NCBI GenBank assembly: GCA_034189035.1
Contig: JAXHVA010000077.1
Location: 1 to 19,537, forward strand
Reading direction: 5' to 3'
Origin: JAUXFK01 sp034189035
Lineage (GTDB): Bacteria > Desulfobacterota > UBA8473
Length of the DNA: 19,537 nt
Position 1 is the stretch's first letter. Each line of letters starts with the position of its first letter. The position numbers were made by a program, and so were the translations under genes. Under the pieces are notes generated by a model, which saw only the letters and a list, made by a program, of their open reading frames with translations, was not told the origin of the DNA and searched no databases. This document shows, piece by piece, positions 8,646-16,174 of this stretch.

Positions 8646-9572
8646 ATGAAAGGTCTGGAACTTTCAGAGAACTATTTCTGTGATCTTGGGTTGCCGATGA
8701 TAAAGGAGAATTTCCCTCATTATGTCGACCGGATAGCTGCCGGACTCGTGGGAGATGGTTCTGAGTGTTTTGGTTTTGATGACGAAATCTCACAGGACCA
8801 TGACTGGGGGCCCAGCTTCTGTGTCTGGCTGACGGCTGAGGATTTCAAGACAATCGGTCAGGCACTACAAGAGGAGATAATGAAACTCCCACAGTCCTAT
8901 GGAGGTTTCTCCCCTCGAAAAGTCAGTGATTGGGGTGCAGGAAGAGTTGGTGTATTCGAAATATCCCAGTTCTACAGCAACTTTATCGGTCAAAATACGA
9001 TTCCTCCACAATTACAGGATTGGCTTTTTATACCGGAAGATGCCCTCGCCGCATGCACCAATGGAAAGGTCTTTTGTGACCCCCTAGGAGAATTCAGCAA
9101 GTGGAGGCAGAAATTGCTCGAATTTTACCCGGAAGATATACGACTCAAAAAGATGGCTTCCCGCTGTATGACTATTGCTCAGTCAGGACAGTACAATTTC
9201 CAGCGCTGTATACAGAGGAAGGAGTATTTTGCTGCCCAGTATGCAGAGACCAAATTCTGTGCAGATGTAATCTCGATGATCTTTCTTTTAAACAGAAGAT
9301 ATACCCCCTTCAATAAATGGATGCACCGGGCACTCAAAAACCTCCTCCTTTTAGGTCGGATTATCCATCAAAAGATAACCGAGATTGTTACATCCAAAGA
9401 CTATACTCGGAAATTCGCATTAATCGAAGAGATCTGTGGGATCATCATTGATGAACTGAAGAATCAGGAACTCAGCGATTCTAAAAGCAGTTTTCTTCTT
9501 GACCATGGACCACAAATCCAAAATAAGATAAAGGATTCACAACTCAGGCAGAGAAATGTCTGGATCGGCTAA
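8646..9572 (+). CDS. DUF4037 protein with nucleotidyltransferase signature
   Basis: This 308-residue protein resembles the DUF4037 family. The key motif is GDGSECFGFDDEISQDHDWG (36-55). It fits the pattern G-S-x3-G-x5-S-x-D-x-D, with G38, S39, G43, S49, D51 and D53. Minimal nucleotidyltransferases of the polymerase-beta superfamily use the near-identical G-S-x3-G-x5-S-D-x-D to bind metal and nucleotide. E106 (VGVFEISQF) is a candidate third carboxylate. The C-terminal half is helical, with the family-typical LLNRRYTPFNKWMHRAL stretch (about 218-234). It probably modifies a protein or small molecule with a nucleotide, but the substrate is unknown. It lies between the TPR gene (14 bases) and the SDR gene (57 bases). 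Confidence 0.8.
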   Translation: MKGLELSENYFCDLGLPMIKENFPHYVDRIAAGLVGDGSECFGFDDEISQDHDWGPSFCVWLTAEDFKTIGQALQEEIMKLPQSYGGFSPRKVSDWGAGRVGVFEISQFYSNFIGQNTIPPQLQDWLFIPEDALAACTNGKVFCDPLGEFSKWRQKLLEFYPEDIRLKKMASRCMTIAQSGQYNFQRCIQRKEYFAAQYAETKFCADVISMIFLLNRRYTPFNKWMHRALKNLLLLGRIIHQKITEIVTSKDYTRKFALIEEICGIIIDELKNQELSDSKSSFLLDHGPQIQNKIKDSQLRQRNVWIG

Positions 9573-9629
9573 TCATAAAAATCTTTCAGAGCCTTTTAAA
9601 ACAGGTTCTATCAAGGTAAGGAGAGGGTT

Positions 9630-10547
9630 ATGAAAAATATTCTTGTAATTGGTGGAAGTTATTTTGCTGGAAGGGTCTTTGTTGAGAAGCTCCTAAAAGA
9701 ATCGGATTACTCTATTTATGTTCTGAACAGGGGCAATCACCCACTGAATATGGAAGGCGTGAAAGAAATTGTCTCTGATAGAAATGATGTTGAACGGATG
9801 GAACAAGTGCTGCCCTCATTGGATTGGCATACAGTTGTCGATTTCTGTGCGTATAACGCGACAGATATTGAAAATACATTCTATGTCTTACCCCAGTATT
9901 CTGTGGATCAGTATATCTATATCAGTACAACCTCAATATACAGAGATACCCTTGATTTGCCGGTAAAAGAAGACTCTCCAAAGCTCATAGGCCCTCAGCC
10001 TGAACTAGGGCCAGCATCAGACTATGCCTTTGACAAGCTGCGTGCAGAATTGGAACTCATTGAACAATGCAAAGAAAGAGGTGTTCGTTATACCTCAATG
10101 CGCCCTGCCATCATTTACGGCAAGTATAACTATGCGCCACGAGAGAGTTACTTCTTTGACCTGATAAACCAGAACCAGATAATCGCTATTCCCGATAATA
10201 ACCTCGCACTCTTCCAATTTGTATCAGTATGGGATGTAGCACGGATCCTCATTATGTCTCTTGGAAATGAAAAGGTCTTTGATCAGGCCTTCAATCTCTC
10301 TGCTGGTGAGTTGATCTCTTACGGCAGATTGATAGAGGTACTCAGGGAGATTACACAAAAGAGAATTGCAACGAAAACCATGAGTATCAGTGCAATAGAC
10401 CAGGAACGTATCCCATTGCCTTTTCCTTTAGACCAGCACTTGATCTATTCAGGAACCCTGATTCAGGAGGTATTGGGTTTTGAGTATACCCCTTTTGTTG
10501 AGGGCATGAAAAAGACCTATGAGCAGTATGTTGAAAATTCGAAGTGA
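9630..10547 (+). CDS. NAD-dependent epimerase/dehydratase-type extended SDR
   Basis: The 305-residue protein has the extended short-chain dehydrogenase layout. It shows an N-terminal Rossmann motif VIGGSYFAG (6-14), the conserved DFCAYN at the end of strand beta4 (71-76), STTSIY (99-104) contributing the catalytic Ser/Thr, and the catalytic Y132-x3-K136 pair (DYAFDK). A later MRPAIIYGKYN stretch (167-177) is the usual substrate-side motif. It should be an NAD(P)-dependent epimerase, dehydratase or reductase acting on a sugar-nucleotide or similar substrate. The ATG start has AAGGAGAGGG at 9618-9627. It lies within the TPR/DUF4037/DUF4125 gene set. Confidence 0.85.
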   Translation: MKNILVIGGSYFAGRVFVEKLLKESDYSIYVLNRGNHPLNMEGVKEIVSDRNDVERMEQVLPSLDWHTVVDFCAYNATDIENTFYVLPQYSVDQYIYISTTSIYRDTLDLPVKEDSPKLIGPQPELGPASDYAFDKLRAELELIEQCKERGVRYTSMRPAIIYGKYNYAPRESYFFDLINQNQIIAIPDNNLALFQFVSVWDVARILIMSLGNEKVFDQAFNLSAGELISYGRLIEVLREITQKRIATKTMSISAIDQERIPLPFPLDQHLIYSGTLIQEVLGFEYTPFVEGMKKTYEQYVENSK

Positions 10548-10607
10548 TCCTTTAACCGGCTGTTGCTCAAATCCCTTTGCGTATCAGCCTGTAAAGAACA
10601 TGTAAAA

Positions 10608-10615
10608 AAGGAGGG
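10608..10615 (+). promoter_or_regulatory. Ribosome binding site deciding the ATG start of the DUF4125 gene
   Basis: AAGGAGGG is 7 bases before the ATG at 10623. The frame is open further upstream to 10563, but no comparable site exists there. Confidence 0.7.
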
Positions 10616-10622
10616 AATACGT

Positions 10623-11204
10623 ATGTCTTTAAAGAATGACCTGGTTGAAAAGATCCTCGATATTGAACTGAGGATGTTTTTATCAGTTTCCTCTCATCAG
10701 AAGGTGAGCTGTCAGGAAGACCCGGAGAGTTTCAAAAGGACAAGAAGGGCACAGTTTCTTTCATGGTCTGAAGATACACAAAAGAGTTACCTGAACGACC
10801 TGCAGGCAGCAGAGAAGGACTGCCTGAATCTGATGACCCAAAAATACGCCCGTATGGACAATCTCATTCCCATGCTGAACGAAAACCCTCTTATTGAAAA
10901 GATCATTAAGATCCAATTCGAATGGCAAAAGAAGATGTTCCTCAAATATCCTTGTTTTATGGGCAGGGGGCGTTCGCTCTCCAGTGCAGAAGACACAGCC
11001 TTTCAGACCTCGTTTGAGACATATCTGCGAGGGGAATTGGAAACTTACTCAGATGAGACTCTGAGAGCTCTGTACAAGGATGTTACAGACCAACTCGAAA
11101 AGGGCGAGAGCATGACCGAGAAACTCTACTTGTACATGGTGAAGGAATACGGTTATAAATCACTTGACGAGGCTGAAGAAGTTGCAAGAGGTAGAACGGG
11201 GTAA
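10623..11204 (+). CDS. DUF4125-family protein
   Basis: The 193-residue, probably soluble and mostly helical protein resembles the DUF4125 family. Recognisable stretches are RRAQFLSWSEDTQKSYLNDL (41-60), LMTQKYARM (70-78), IQFEWQKKM (97-105), YPCFMGRGR (109-117) and the C-terminal LYLYMVKEYGY. No catalytic motif of a known enzyme is visible. DUF4125 proteins are, to my recollection, often encoded next to TPR and DUF4037 proteins, as here, so a joint function is likely. The gene follows the SDR by 75 bases and precedes the thioesterase by 41 bases. Function unknown. Confidence 0.8.
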   Translation: MSLKNDLVEKILDIELRMFLSVSSHQKVSCQEDPESFKRTRRAQFLSWSEDTQKSYLNDLQAAEKDCLNLMTQKYARMDNLIPMLNENPLIEKIIKIQFEWQKKMFLKYPCFMGRGRSLSSAEDTAFQTSFETYLRGELETYSDETLRALYKDVTDQLEKGESMTEKLYLYMVKEYGYKSLDEAEEVARGRTG

Positions 11205-11245
11205 ATTCTTTGCCTCTTTCCTTTTAAGGAGTATCTTCCCTGTAT

Positions 11246-11641
11246 ATGAATTCTTACGAAATGACAATTGCAGTAACATCTCACCATATTGATGAAAATG
11301 GTCACGTTAATAATATTGAATATCTTAAGTGGATGCAGGAGATAGCGATTGCTCATTCTGATGCAGTAGGCTGCTCTGAAGCGGCTTTGCAGCACGAGGC
11401 GACCTGGTACGCTAGAGAACATAAAATTCGATATTTACGCCCGGCTTTTGAAGGAGACTCTATACGAGTGAAGACATGGGTAGATAGTTTTCAACGTGTC
11501 AGTAGTCTGAGAAAATATCAGTTTGTACATGAAGAATATGGTAAGATACTAGCAGAAGCTTCAACAATGTGGGTATTTGTTGACTGCAACTCAGGACGTC
11601 TATTGTCGATTCCTGACAATATTAAGAATTTTTTTGAATAA
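11246..11641 (+). CDS. Acyl-CoA thioesterase, 4HBT / hotdog fold
   Basis: The 131-residue hotdog protein carries the 4-hydroxybenzoyl-CoA-thioesterase signature near the N-terminus: D16-x2-G19-H20-x2-N23 (HIDENGHVNNIEYLKWM), with D16 the expected catalytic residue. The FEGDSIRVKTWVDSF stretch (about 69-83) and C-terminal ASTMWVFVD strand are typical of the fold. Members hydrolyse acyl-CoA or acyl-ACP thioesters in the cytoplasm; the acyl chain is not predictable. AAGGAG (11226-11231) lies 14 bases before the ATG, longer than usual. An in-frame CTG at 11240 would give better spacing, so the start is slightly uncertain. It may be the last gene of the preceding set, or the first of the accessory cassette-like genes that follow. 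Confidence 0.85.
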   Translation: MNSYEMTIAVTSHHIDENGHVNNIEYLKWMQEIAIAHSDAVGCSEAALQHEATWYAREHKIRYLRPAFEGDSIRVKTWVDSFQRVSSLRKYQFVHEEYGKILAEASTMWVFVDCNSGRLLSIPDNIKNFFE

Positions 11642-11886
11642 ACCACAATAATTAACAGGCGGATTTCCTCATAGAATAAATCAAAAAATCTTATCCCATA
11701 AAAGCGTATATTGAAAATAATAATGGCCATTCCTGGCCAAAAGGCGATAATGAATTCTGACCTTTCTAAGTTGTTGAGGATTGTTTTTCCCCATAAGAAT
11801 TTTCTTTTAAATAACTTATTATACGAATTATTATTTATCAATATTATGTGAATAATACTTTGATTTAATCTTAATTATTTATTACG

Positions 11887-11916
11887 CTCAATAATTAATA
11901 ATTAATGACTATTGAG
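11887..11916. repeat. Short inverted repeat, 7-bp perfect stem
   Basis: CTCAATA (11887-11893) is the reverse complement of TATTGAG (11910-11916), with a 16-base AT-rich loop. No T-tract follows, so it is not an intrinsic terminator. Its meaning is unclear. Confidence 0.35.
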
Positions 11917-12017
11917 TTAACTCCGAACAAAAAAAAGTTTCATGTTAATTATTAAAGGGGTAGCATTATTAGGAAATTATTGAACGCTTTCGTCTTTTAC
12001 TTTTTAAAATTAAGACG

Positions 12018-12057
12018 TTACCCATAATGTTTTCGGAGCGAAATCAATAGCCATTTA
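12018..12057 (+). repeat. 40-bp dispersed repeat, left copy
   Basis: 33 of 40 bases match 18368-18407 in the same orientation, with conserved blocks around TGTTTTCG, AAAT and CATTTA. Both copies lie in AT-rich non-coding DNA. The similarity may extend weakly further left. The two copies bracket about 6.3 kb holding the accessory debris and the DUF1538/PII operon. Confidence 0.5.
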
Positions 12058-12093
12058 ATAATTTTAAAAATAGTGAAAGCTCACAGACTAATT

Positions 12094-12120
12094 GTTCAGG
12101 CGCGCTGAGCGCGCCCGAAC
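12094..12120. repeat. GC-rich hairpin
   Basis: GTTCAGGCGCGC (12094-12105) pairs with GCGCGCCCGAAC (12109-12120) around a three-base loop TGA, giving a 12-bp stem with one mismatch. No T-run follows, so it is not a standard terminator. It directly abuts, and shares its last bases with, the attC-like palindrome. Confidence 0.6.
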
Positions 12121-12199
12121 AAATCAGCTCGAGCAAAAGCCGGATCAAACTACAAGAGAGCTTGAGCCTGATCCGGCTTCGCTCTGCTCCGCGTTATGT
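12114..12199. other. attC-like imperfect palindrome (possible integron cassette site)
   Basis: The 86-base stretch begins CCCGAACAAATCAGCTCGAGC and ends GCTCTGCTCCGCGTTATGT. The ends resemble the R'' (RYYYAAC) and R' (GTTRRRY) boxes of integron attC sites, with deviations at one or two positions each. Inside is a perfect 11-bp stem, AAGCCGGATCA (12137-12147) with TGATCCGGCTT (12169-12179), flanked by GAGC and GCTC blocks in the usual L''/L' positions. The small single genes that follow (NmrA-like, SnoaL-like) are typical cassette cargo. No integrase is present, and the box mismatches keep the call tentative. Confidence 0.35.
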
Positions 12200-12277
12200 A
12201 AAAAGATAAAAGAAAAAACGATACACTTGCCACTCGCAATGATTGGCAACTATGACCTCGAAGGGAGGTAATGAAAT

Positions 12278-13162
12278 ATGATTTGTGTTACCGGGGCCAG
12301 TGGAACTATCGGCAGCGAAGTCATCAGACAGCTTGAATCAGCAAAGGCGCCACTTCGCGCCGCCTATTTCTCAAAATAGAAGGCTGAAGCCGCACGTACG
12401 AGAAGAGTTGAGGTCGTCATCATCGATTAGGCCGACCTGACACCCTTAGAGCGGCGTTTAAGGAATGTGACAAGCTGTTCCTACTTGGACCAAATGTTCT
12501 GAACCAGACGGCGCTCGAGCAGAATGCAGTTGAAGCGGAGATGACAGTAGGCAATCGTCACATTGTGAAGCAGTCTGTAATGGGAGCCGCTGAAGAAGCC
12601 TACAGCTTGGCGAAGGTCCATCGGCCAGTCGAGAAAACGATTGAATCGAGTGGACTGGCATGGACTTTTCTTCGCCCGAATAGCTTCATGCAAAATACCG
12701 TAACCTACATGGGTAAGACGATCAGGGATGAATCAGCGTTTTACAGCGCAAGCGACCAGGCAAAGATCAGTCATGTTGACGTCCGTGATATCGCGGCTGT
12801 GGCTGTGCGATCGCTCACCAAGCCTAACCACGAAGGAAAGATATACATGTTGAGCGGCCCTGAGCCTCTGACCTATGACGAAGTGGCCAGCGAGCTGTCG
12901 CAAGCACTTGGACGCCCTATCAGTCATGTAAATCTGACTCCGTCGGATTTGAAGAGCGGCATGCTGGCGGAGGGGATGCCTGAGGCTCTTGCAGATCGTA
13001 TGCTGGACCTGGAGCGTTACTTTCGAGAGCAGCGGGCAAGTCTTATCAACTAATGATATCAGACAAGTGACCAAACAAGAACCGAGACGATTCGCAGAGT
13101 TTGTTCGTGAAACTGCCGCAACGGGCGTCTGGGATGTAGAAACAGACGAGAACACGAGATAA
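12278..13162 (+). pseudogene. NmrA-type atypical SDR, broken by two stops and two frameshifts
   Basis: Three segments reassemble one NAD(P)-binding NmrA/quinone-oxidoreductase-like protein. Segment 1 (12278, frame 2) gives the start ATG and Rossmann motif VTGASGTIG, then hits TAG at 12377-12379 and TAG at 12428-12430. Segment 2 (from about 12436, frame 1) carries CDKLFLLGPN, TFLRPNSFMQN, the HVDVRDIAAVAV motif and YMLSGPEPLTYDEVA, ending at TAA 13051-13053. Segment 3 (from about 13049, back in frame 2) continues the C-terminus VTKQEPRRFAEFVRETA to TAA 13160-13162. A good ribosome binding site remains, so decay is fairly recent. The gene is richer in GC than its flanks, suggesting transfer. 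It might still express a fragment from the ATG at 12541. Confidence 0.85.
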
Positions 13163-13365
13163 GCGATAAATGCACAAGGAGTTAGGCACTGGCAAACGAC
13201 TTATAGGTGAAAATATAACATATAATTGCTCTGAATGCCTGCCAGCGATGTCGATTTGATTATAGGAGTTTTTAGAACTTTAATCAACCTAAGAGTTAAT
13301 AACGTGCTATACATATGAAGCATCGGAGAATTTTGTGTTAACCCAAGCCAAGAAAGGGAAAGATA

Positions 13366-13716
13366 ATAAAAATTAATACTAAAAATTTTGCAGATGAATG
13401 GATTCAATCATGGAATTCTCATGATCTAGATAGAATTTTATCGCATTATAGCGATGACTTTGAAATTACTACCCCTATGATTAAAATCGCCTTAGGTATA
13501 GAAACTGGAACATTGAAAGGAAAAGAAAAAATTAGAAATTATTGGGAAGCAGCATTTAAGAAAGTTCCAGACTTAAATTTTGAGTTAAAAGAAGTAACTG
13601 AAGGTGTCAGATCAATAGCAATTTACTATAAATCTGTTTTAGGAAAAATTTCTATTGAAGTGATGTTCTTTAATAAAGAAGGCAAAGTAAATAAAGTAAT
13701 AGCCCATTACACTTAA
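13366..13716 (+). CDS. SnoaL-like / NTF2-fold protein lacking a standard start codon
   Basis: The frame open from 13342 to 13716 encodes an NTF2-like protein. FADEWIQSWNSHDLDRILSHY followed by DDFEITTP is the family-typical N-terminus, then GKEKIRNYWEAAF and VIAHYT at the end. Between the upstream stop (13339-13341) and the ATG at 13477 there is no ATG, GTG or TTG. A ribosome binding site (AAAGGG, about 13353-13358) is 7 bases before ATA at 13366, which would read ATA AAA ATT. This suggests an ATG that mutated to ATA, giving 116 residues. Starting at the ATG at 13477 would remove the first 37 residues, including the first helix. The gene may be freshly inactivated or may use ATA inefficiently. 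Such small proteins bind or isomerise small molecules; the substrate is unknown. Confidence 0.6.
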   Translation: MKINTKNFADEWIQSWNSHDLDRILSHYSDDFEITTPMIKIALGIETGTLKGKEKIRNYWEAAFKKVPDLNFELKEVTEGVRSIAIYYKSVLGKISIEVMFFNKEGKVNKVIAHYT

Positions 13717-13751
13717 TTTTGAGCTAACAAATAGGTAGAGAAGCATAGATA

Positions 13752-13790
13752 GGGGGTCAGTGTAGAGATAGGGTCAGCCCTTGACATTAG
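13752..13790 (+). repeat. REP-like tandem GGGTCAG motifs before the RAYT remnant
   Basis: GGGTCAG occurs at 13754-13760 and again at 13771-13777, the second followed by CCCTTGACAT. Similar GGGTCAGnCCTTGACAT sequences commonly stand upstream of RAYT genes, to my recollection, so this is probably the left end of that element. Confidence 0.4.
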
Positions 13791-13836
13791 AAAATGTATA
13801 GTAAAGTCCTCCCTTAAGAATAGGGGGGATATACTC

Positions 13837-14092
13837 ATGGCACAGCCATTACGGATTGAATACGAGGAGGTGTATTACCATGTAACAGCTCGGGGAAATG
13901 AGCGTAGAAGAGCATATTATGCTAAAGCAGATTATGAAAAAGTCAAAGATTATTTAGAAGGGACAAGAAAAAATATGGTTATCTCCTCCACACTTATGGG
14001 CTCTTGACCAATCATTACCATATGCAAAGGGACGCAGGGCAATCTCAGCAGAGTGATGCATTAATATTAACGGTATATAAAAATTTTGTATA
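13837..14092 (+). pseudogene. RAYT (TnpA_REP, REP-associated tyrosine transposase) remnant
   Basis: From the ATG the protein begins MAQPLRIEYEEVYYHVTARG followed by NERRRAYY, the highly characteristic RAYT N-terminus. The frame then stops at TGA 14005-14007. In another frame the HUH metal-binding motif continues as LLTNHYHM (about 14002-14025). In a further frame GNLSRVMH (about 14034-14060) follows, then decay. The catalytic tyrosine region and C-terminal half are missing, and at least two frameshifts are present. RAYTs are single-copy, IS200/IS605-related enzymes that mobilise REP sequences. This copy cannot be active. Confidence 0.85.
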
Positions 14093-14276
14093 GGGGACTA
14101 TTGAAGTCAATTTAGAGGGTCCCTTAAACAGCGATTTTCGCACAACTCCAAACCGAAGAGTCCGTCAAAATTCTGGATATCAAATGAAAGCCATAATGAT
14201 TTAATTGTCAAGCAGTTAGCCAATTCTCTTGATCCGAGAAAAGTCTCATTAGTAAATGATAAAATATGTCTCATGG
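14093..14276. other. Short stretch between RAYT remnant and IS, possible coding debris
   Basis: A frame near 14156-14300 would read SNESHNDLIVKQLANSLDP followed by RKVSLVND and looks protein-like, but it has no start and I do not recognise it. It may be a fragment interrupted by the insertion element, or chance. No RNA gene or terminator is seen. Confidence 0.3.
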
Positions 14277-16174
14277 CTTCGCGTCAACAAAAGTCATAAT
14301 TCAGCTTAAGGACATTACCGACACACCGAAAAACGTCATTTTTATAGCATATTTTGTGTCACCATAGAATGTTCTCAACAATATTTAGCGTTTTTAACAT
14401 TCAAAGAGACATATTGTATCTTCACTTCCATGACAGCAACCATCGATTCATATCGCTACTTTGTTCATCTGGAGTCTCTCGGGCAAAAACAGTACGAGGC
14501 CCTCCGGGTATTTTACGTTGACAGGCTTCCTGCAAGAGTCGTGGCAAACTACTTTGGCTATACAATTGTATCCTTCAACGCTTTGCGGCACAAATTCAAA
14601 ACTCGGCAACTCTCATTCCAATTCACGCAACAACCTGGACCTTATGGATCCATAATCCCCAAAGAGGTTCAACAGCGAATTTTTGAAATACGGACAACTC
14701 ATAGTCTCTCCAACTATCGCATCGCTGAGATTTTGGCTATCAAGGGCAATGAGGTCCATCCTCGAAGGATTAGCCGCTTGTTTAAAAAGGCCGGTTTCCC
14801 GCCGGTACCCCGCAGAGCGAAGCTGGACATTGGCAAAACTGTCAAAGGCACGATGGTGCCACCTGAGGCCCAGGTCCTCAGGGCTGAAATTCTGGAAGGG
14901 CGAAAGGCAACACGCAGTGTCGGCGGCATCTTTTTGTTTATGCCTTTGATCGAACAACTTCGATTGCCACAAGTGATTGAAAAAGCCGCTCTGCCGGGTT
15001 CTAAACAAATTCCTTACAGTACTTCCTTTCTTTTCTGGCTCTCAAACTCATCGGCAAAGAGCGCCTAAGCCAGATCAAGGACCTAAACTTTGACAAAGGA
15101 AGGGGGGAATGTTTGACGGGCTCAATGTGTGTTGCCCAAGTGCACAGCCGCTTCCGATTACTCCTACCGACTGGTAGGTCAACATATTAGACAGGCTTCT
15201 TCAAGGATTTGTGCGGGAGATGAACTTGCAGCATGTCTATCGGTCCAAGACGATTAATTTCGATTTTCACAGCATTCCGCATTGGGGTAAACAGTCCGCC
15301 TTGGATACTCACTGGGTACCTACAAGGGGCAAGCCTCTCAAGAGTGCCCTGACATTGTTTGCACAAGACTGCCAGTCCGGACAGTTCAAGTACGCCCAAG
15401 CCGATATTCTTCGTTCAGAAGCTACCGATCAGATACTGGATTTCATATCCTTTTGGAAAAAGATTCATGGCAAACTCGACTCAACTTTGGTTTTTGATTC
15501 CAAGCTCACCAGTTATGAAAATCTGAATGAAATCAACAAAATGACCATTCATTTTATCACTCTGCGCAGAGGGGGCAAGAAACTAATAGAGGCAGTGAAC
15601 CGGATACCTGCCAATCGATGGAAACAGGTTCATCTGGATATCCCCAAAAGAAAATACAAAGCCCCTTGCTTTTTGAATCTATGGTCAAGCTTGATGGCTA
15701 TGACGACGAGATCAGGCAGGTCGTAATGAAAGGCAATGGCAGGGAACAACCCTCTTTCTTTGTAACCAACGATCTTGACAGCCCTGCTGATTCCATCGTG
15801 CTTCGCTATGCTCAACGGTGGCGAATTGAAAACGGGATCGCCGAAGCGGTAAAGTTCTTTAGCTTGAATGCTCTTTCCTCGTCTATCCTGATCAAAGTGC
15901 ACTTTGATGCTCTCATGACTATGGTTGCTCATGCACTATGCCACTTCATGTCTCAAAAACTCAGAGGGTTCGAGGGTTGTCGTTCTGCAACCATCTTACG
16001 ACAATTCATTAACATGAAGGTCGACATTGAGATCCGTGGAGAAGTCATCCAGGTAAAATTTCCAAGAAGGTTTCATAATCCCATTATCAAGGAGACCTAG
16101 TTAGATAAGAAAGCCGACGTATATCCTGGCTTGGAAACAAACGGCTGAAATTCGAGTTTCACTGACGGGTGAAG
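14277..16174 (+). mobile_element. Degraded IS4-like insertion sequence with imperfect inverted ends
   Basis: The probable left end (14277-14305, beginning CTTCGCGTCAAC) and the reverse complement of the right end (16144-16174, beginning CTTCACCCGTCAG) align over about 29 bases with 21 matches and a two-base gap, consistent with decayed terminal inverted repeats. A 10-bp direct repeat TATGTCTCAT lies just outside both ends (14265-14274 and 16181-16190) and may be the target duplication, although its distance to the ends is unequal (2 and 6 bases). Inside is the disrupted transposase gene. The family is judged from the transposase. Confidence 0.5.
14430..16100 (+). pseudogene. DDE transposase (IS4-like), at least five frameshifts
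   Basis: The reading frame moves from 0 to 2 near 15030, to 1 near 15105, to 0 near 15138, to 1 near 15188 and back to 0 near 15660. An N-terminal helix-turn-helix region (VVANYFGYTIVSFNALRHKF) is followed by NFDFHSIPHWG, which holds the first catalytic Asp region. STLVFDSKLTSYENLNEINK gives the second Asp region, and YAQRWRIENGIAEAVKFF matches the Y-x2-R-x3-E-x7-K signature around the catalytic Glu. Putting the pieces together gives about 550 residues, normal for such transposases. The many indels show an old, dead insertion. Confidence 0.85.

Larger units (their letters stand above)
11642..12277. other. Long AT-rich non-coding stretch with palindromes
   Basis: There is no credible gene on either strand. 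A minus-strand frame here mostly overlaps the thioesterase and has no good start context. The stretch holds a 7-bp stem inverted repeat (11887-11916), one copy of a 40-bp repeat (12018-12057), a GC-rich hairpin (12094-12120) and an attC-like imperfect palindrome (12114-12199). It ends with a ribosome binding site (GGGAGG, 12263-12268) before the NmrA pseudogene. The abrupt change from very AT-rich to GC-rich near 12094 suggests a junction between DNA of different origin. Confidence 0.6.

Noticed and set aside
11518..11841. Minus-strand open frame of 107 codons
   Set aside because: It overlaps the thioesterase gene antisense, has no ribosome binding site and has a composition dominated by Ile/Phe typical of chance frames in AT-rich DNA.
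12377..12430. Two in-frame TAG codons as possible recoding (pyrrolysine or read-through)
   Set aside because: Frameshifts at both ends of the same gene make simple decay the better explanation, and other genes in the window end normally with TAG (for example the TPR gene).
12458..12693. Minus-strand open frames inside the NmrA pseudogene
   Set aside because: They are antisense to clearly recognisable NmrA coding sequence and match no family.
13201..13407. Minus-strand open frame of 68 codons
   Set aside because: It overlaps the start of the SnoaL-like gene and has no start signal or family resemblance.
12278..13716. Claiming a full integron array
   Set aside because: Only one attC-like palindrome with imperfect boxes was found, none follows the NmrA or SnoaL-like genes, and no integrase is present. 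A GTTAGGC near 13178 lacks a partner box and stem.
13781..13802. TTGACA plus TATAGT as a promoter before the RAYT remnant
   Set aside because: The spacer is only 10 bases, too short for sigma70 recognition. The TTGACA is better explained as part of the REP-like motif.
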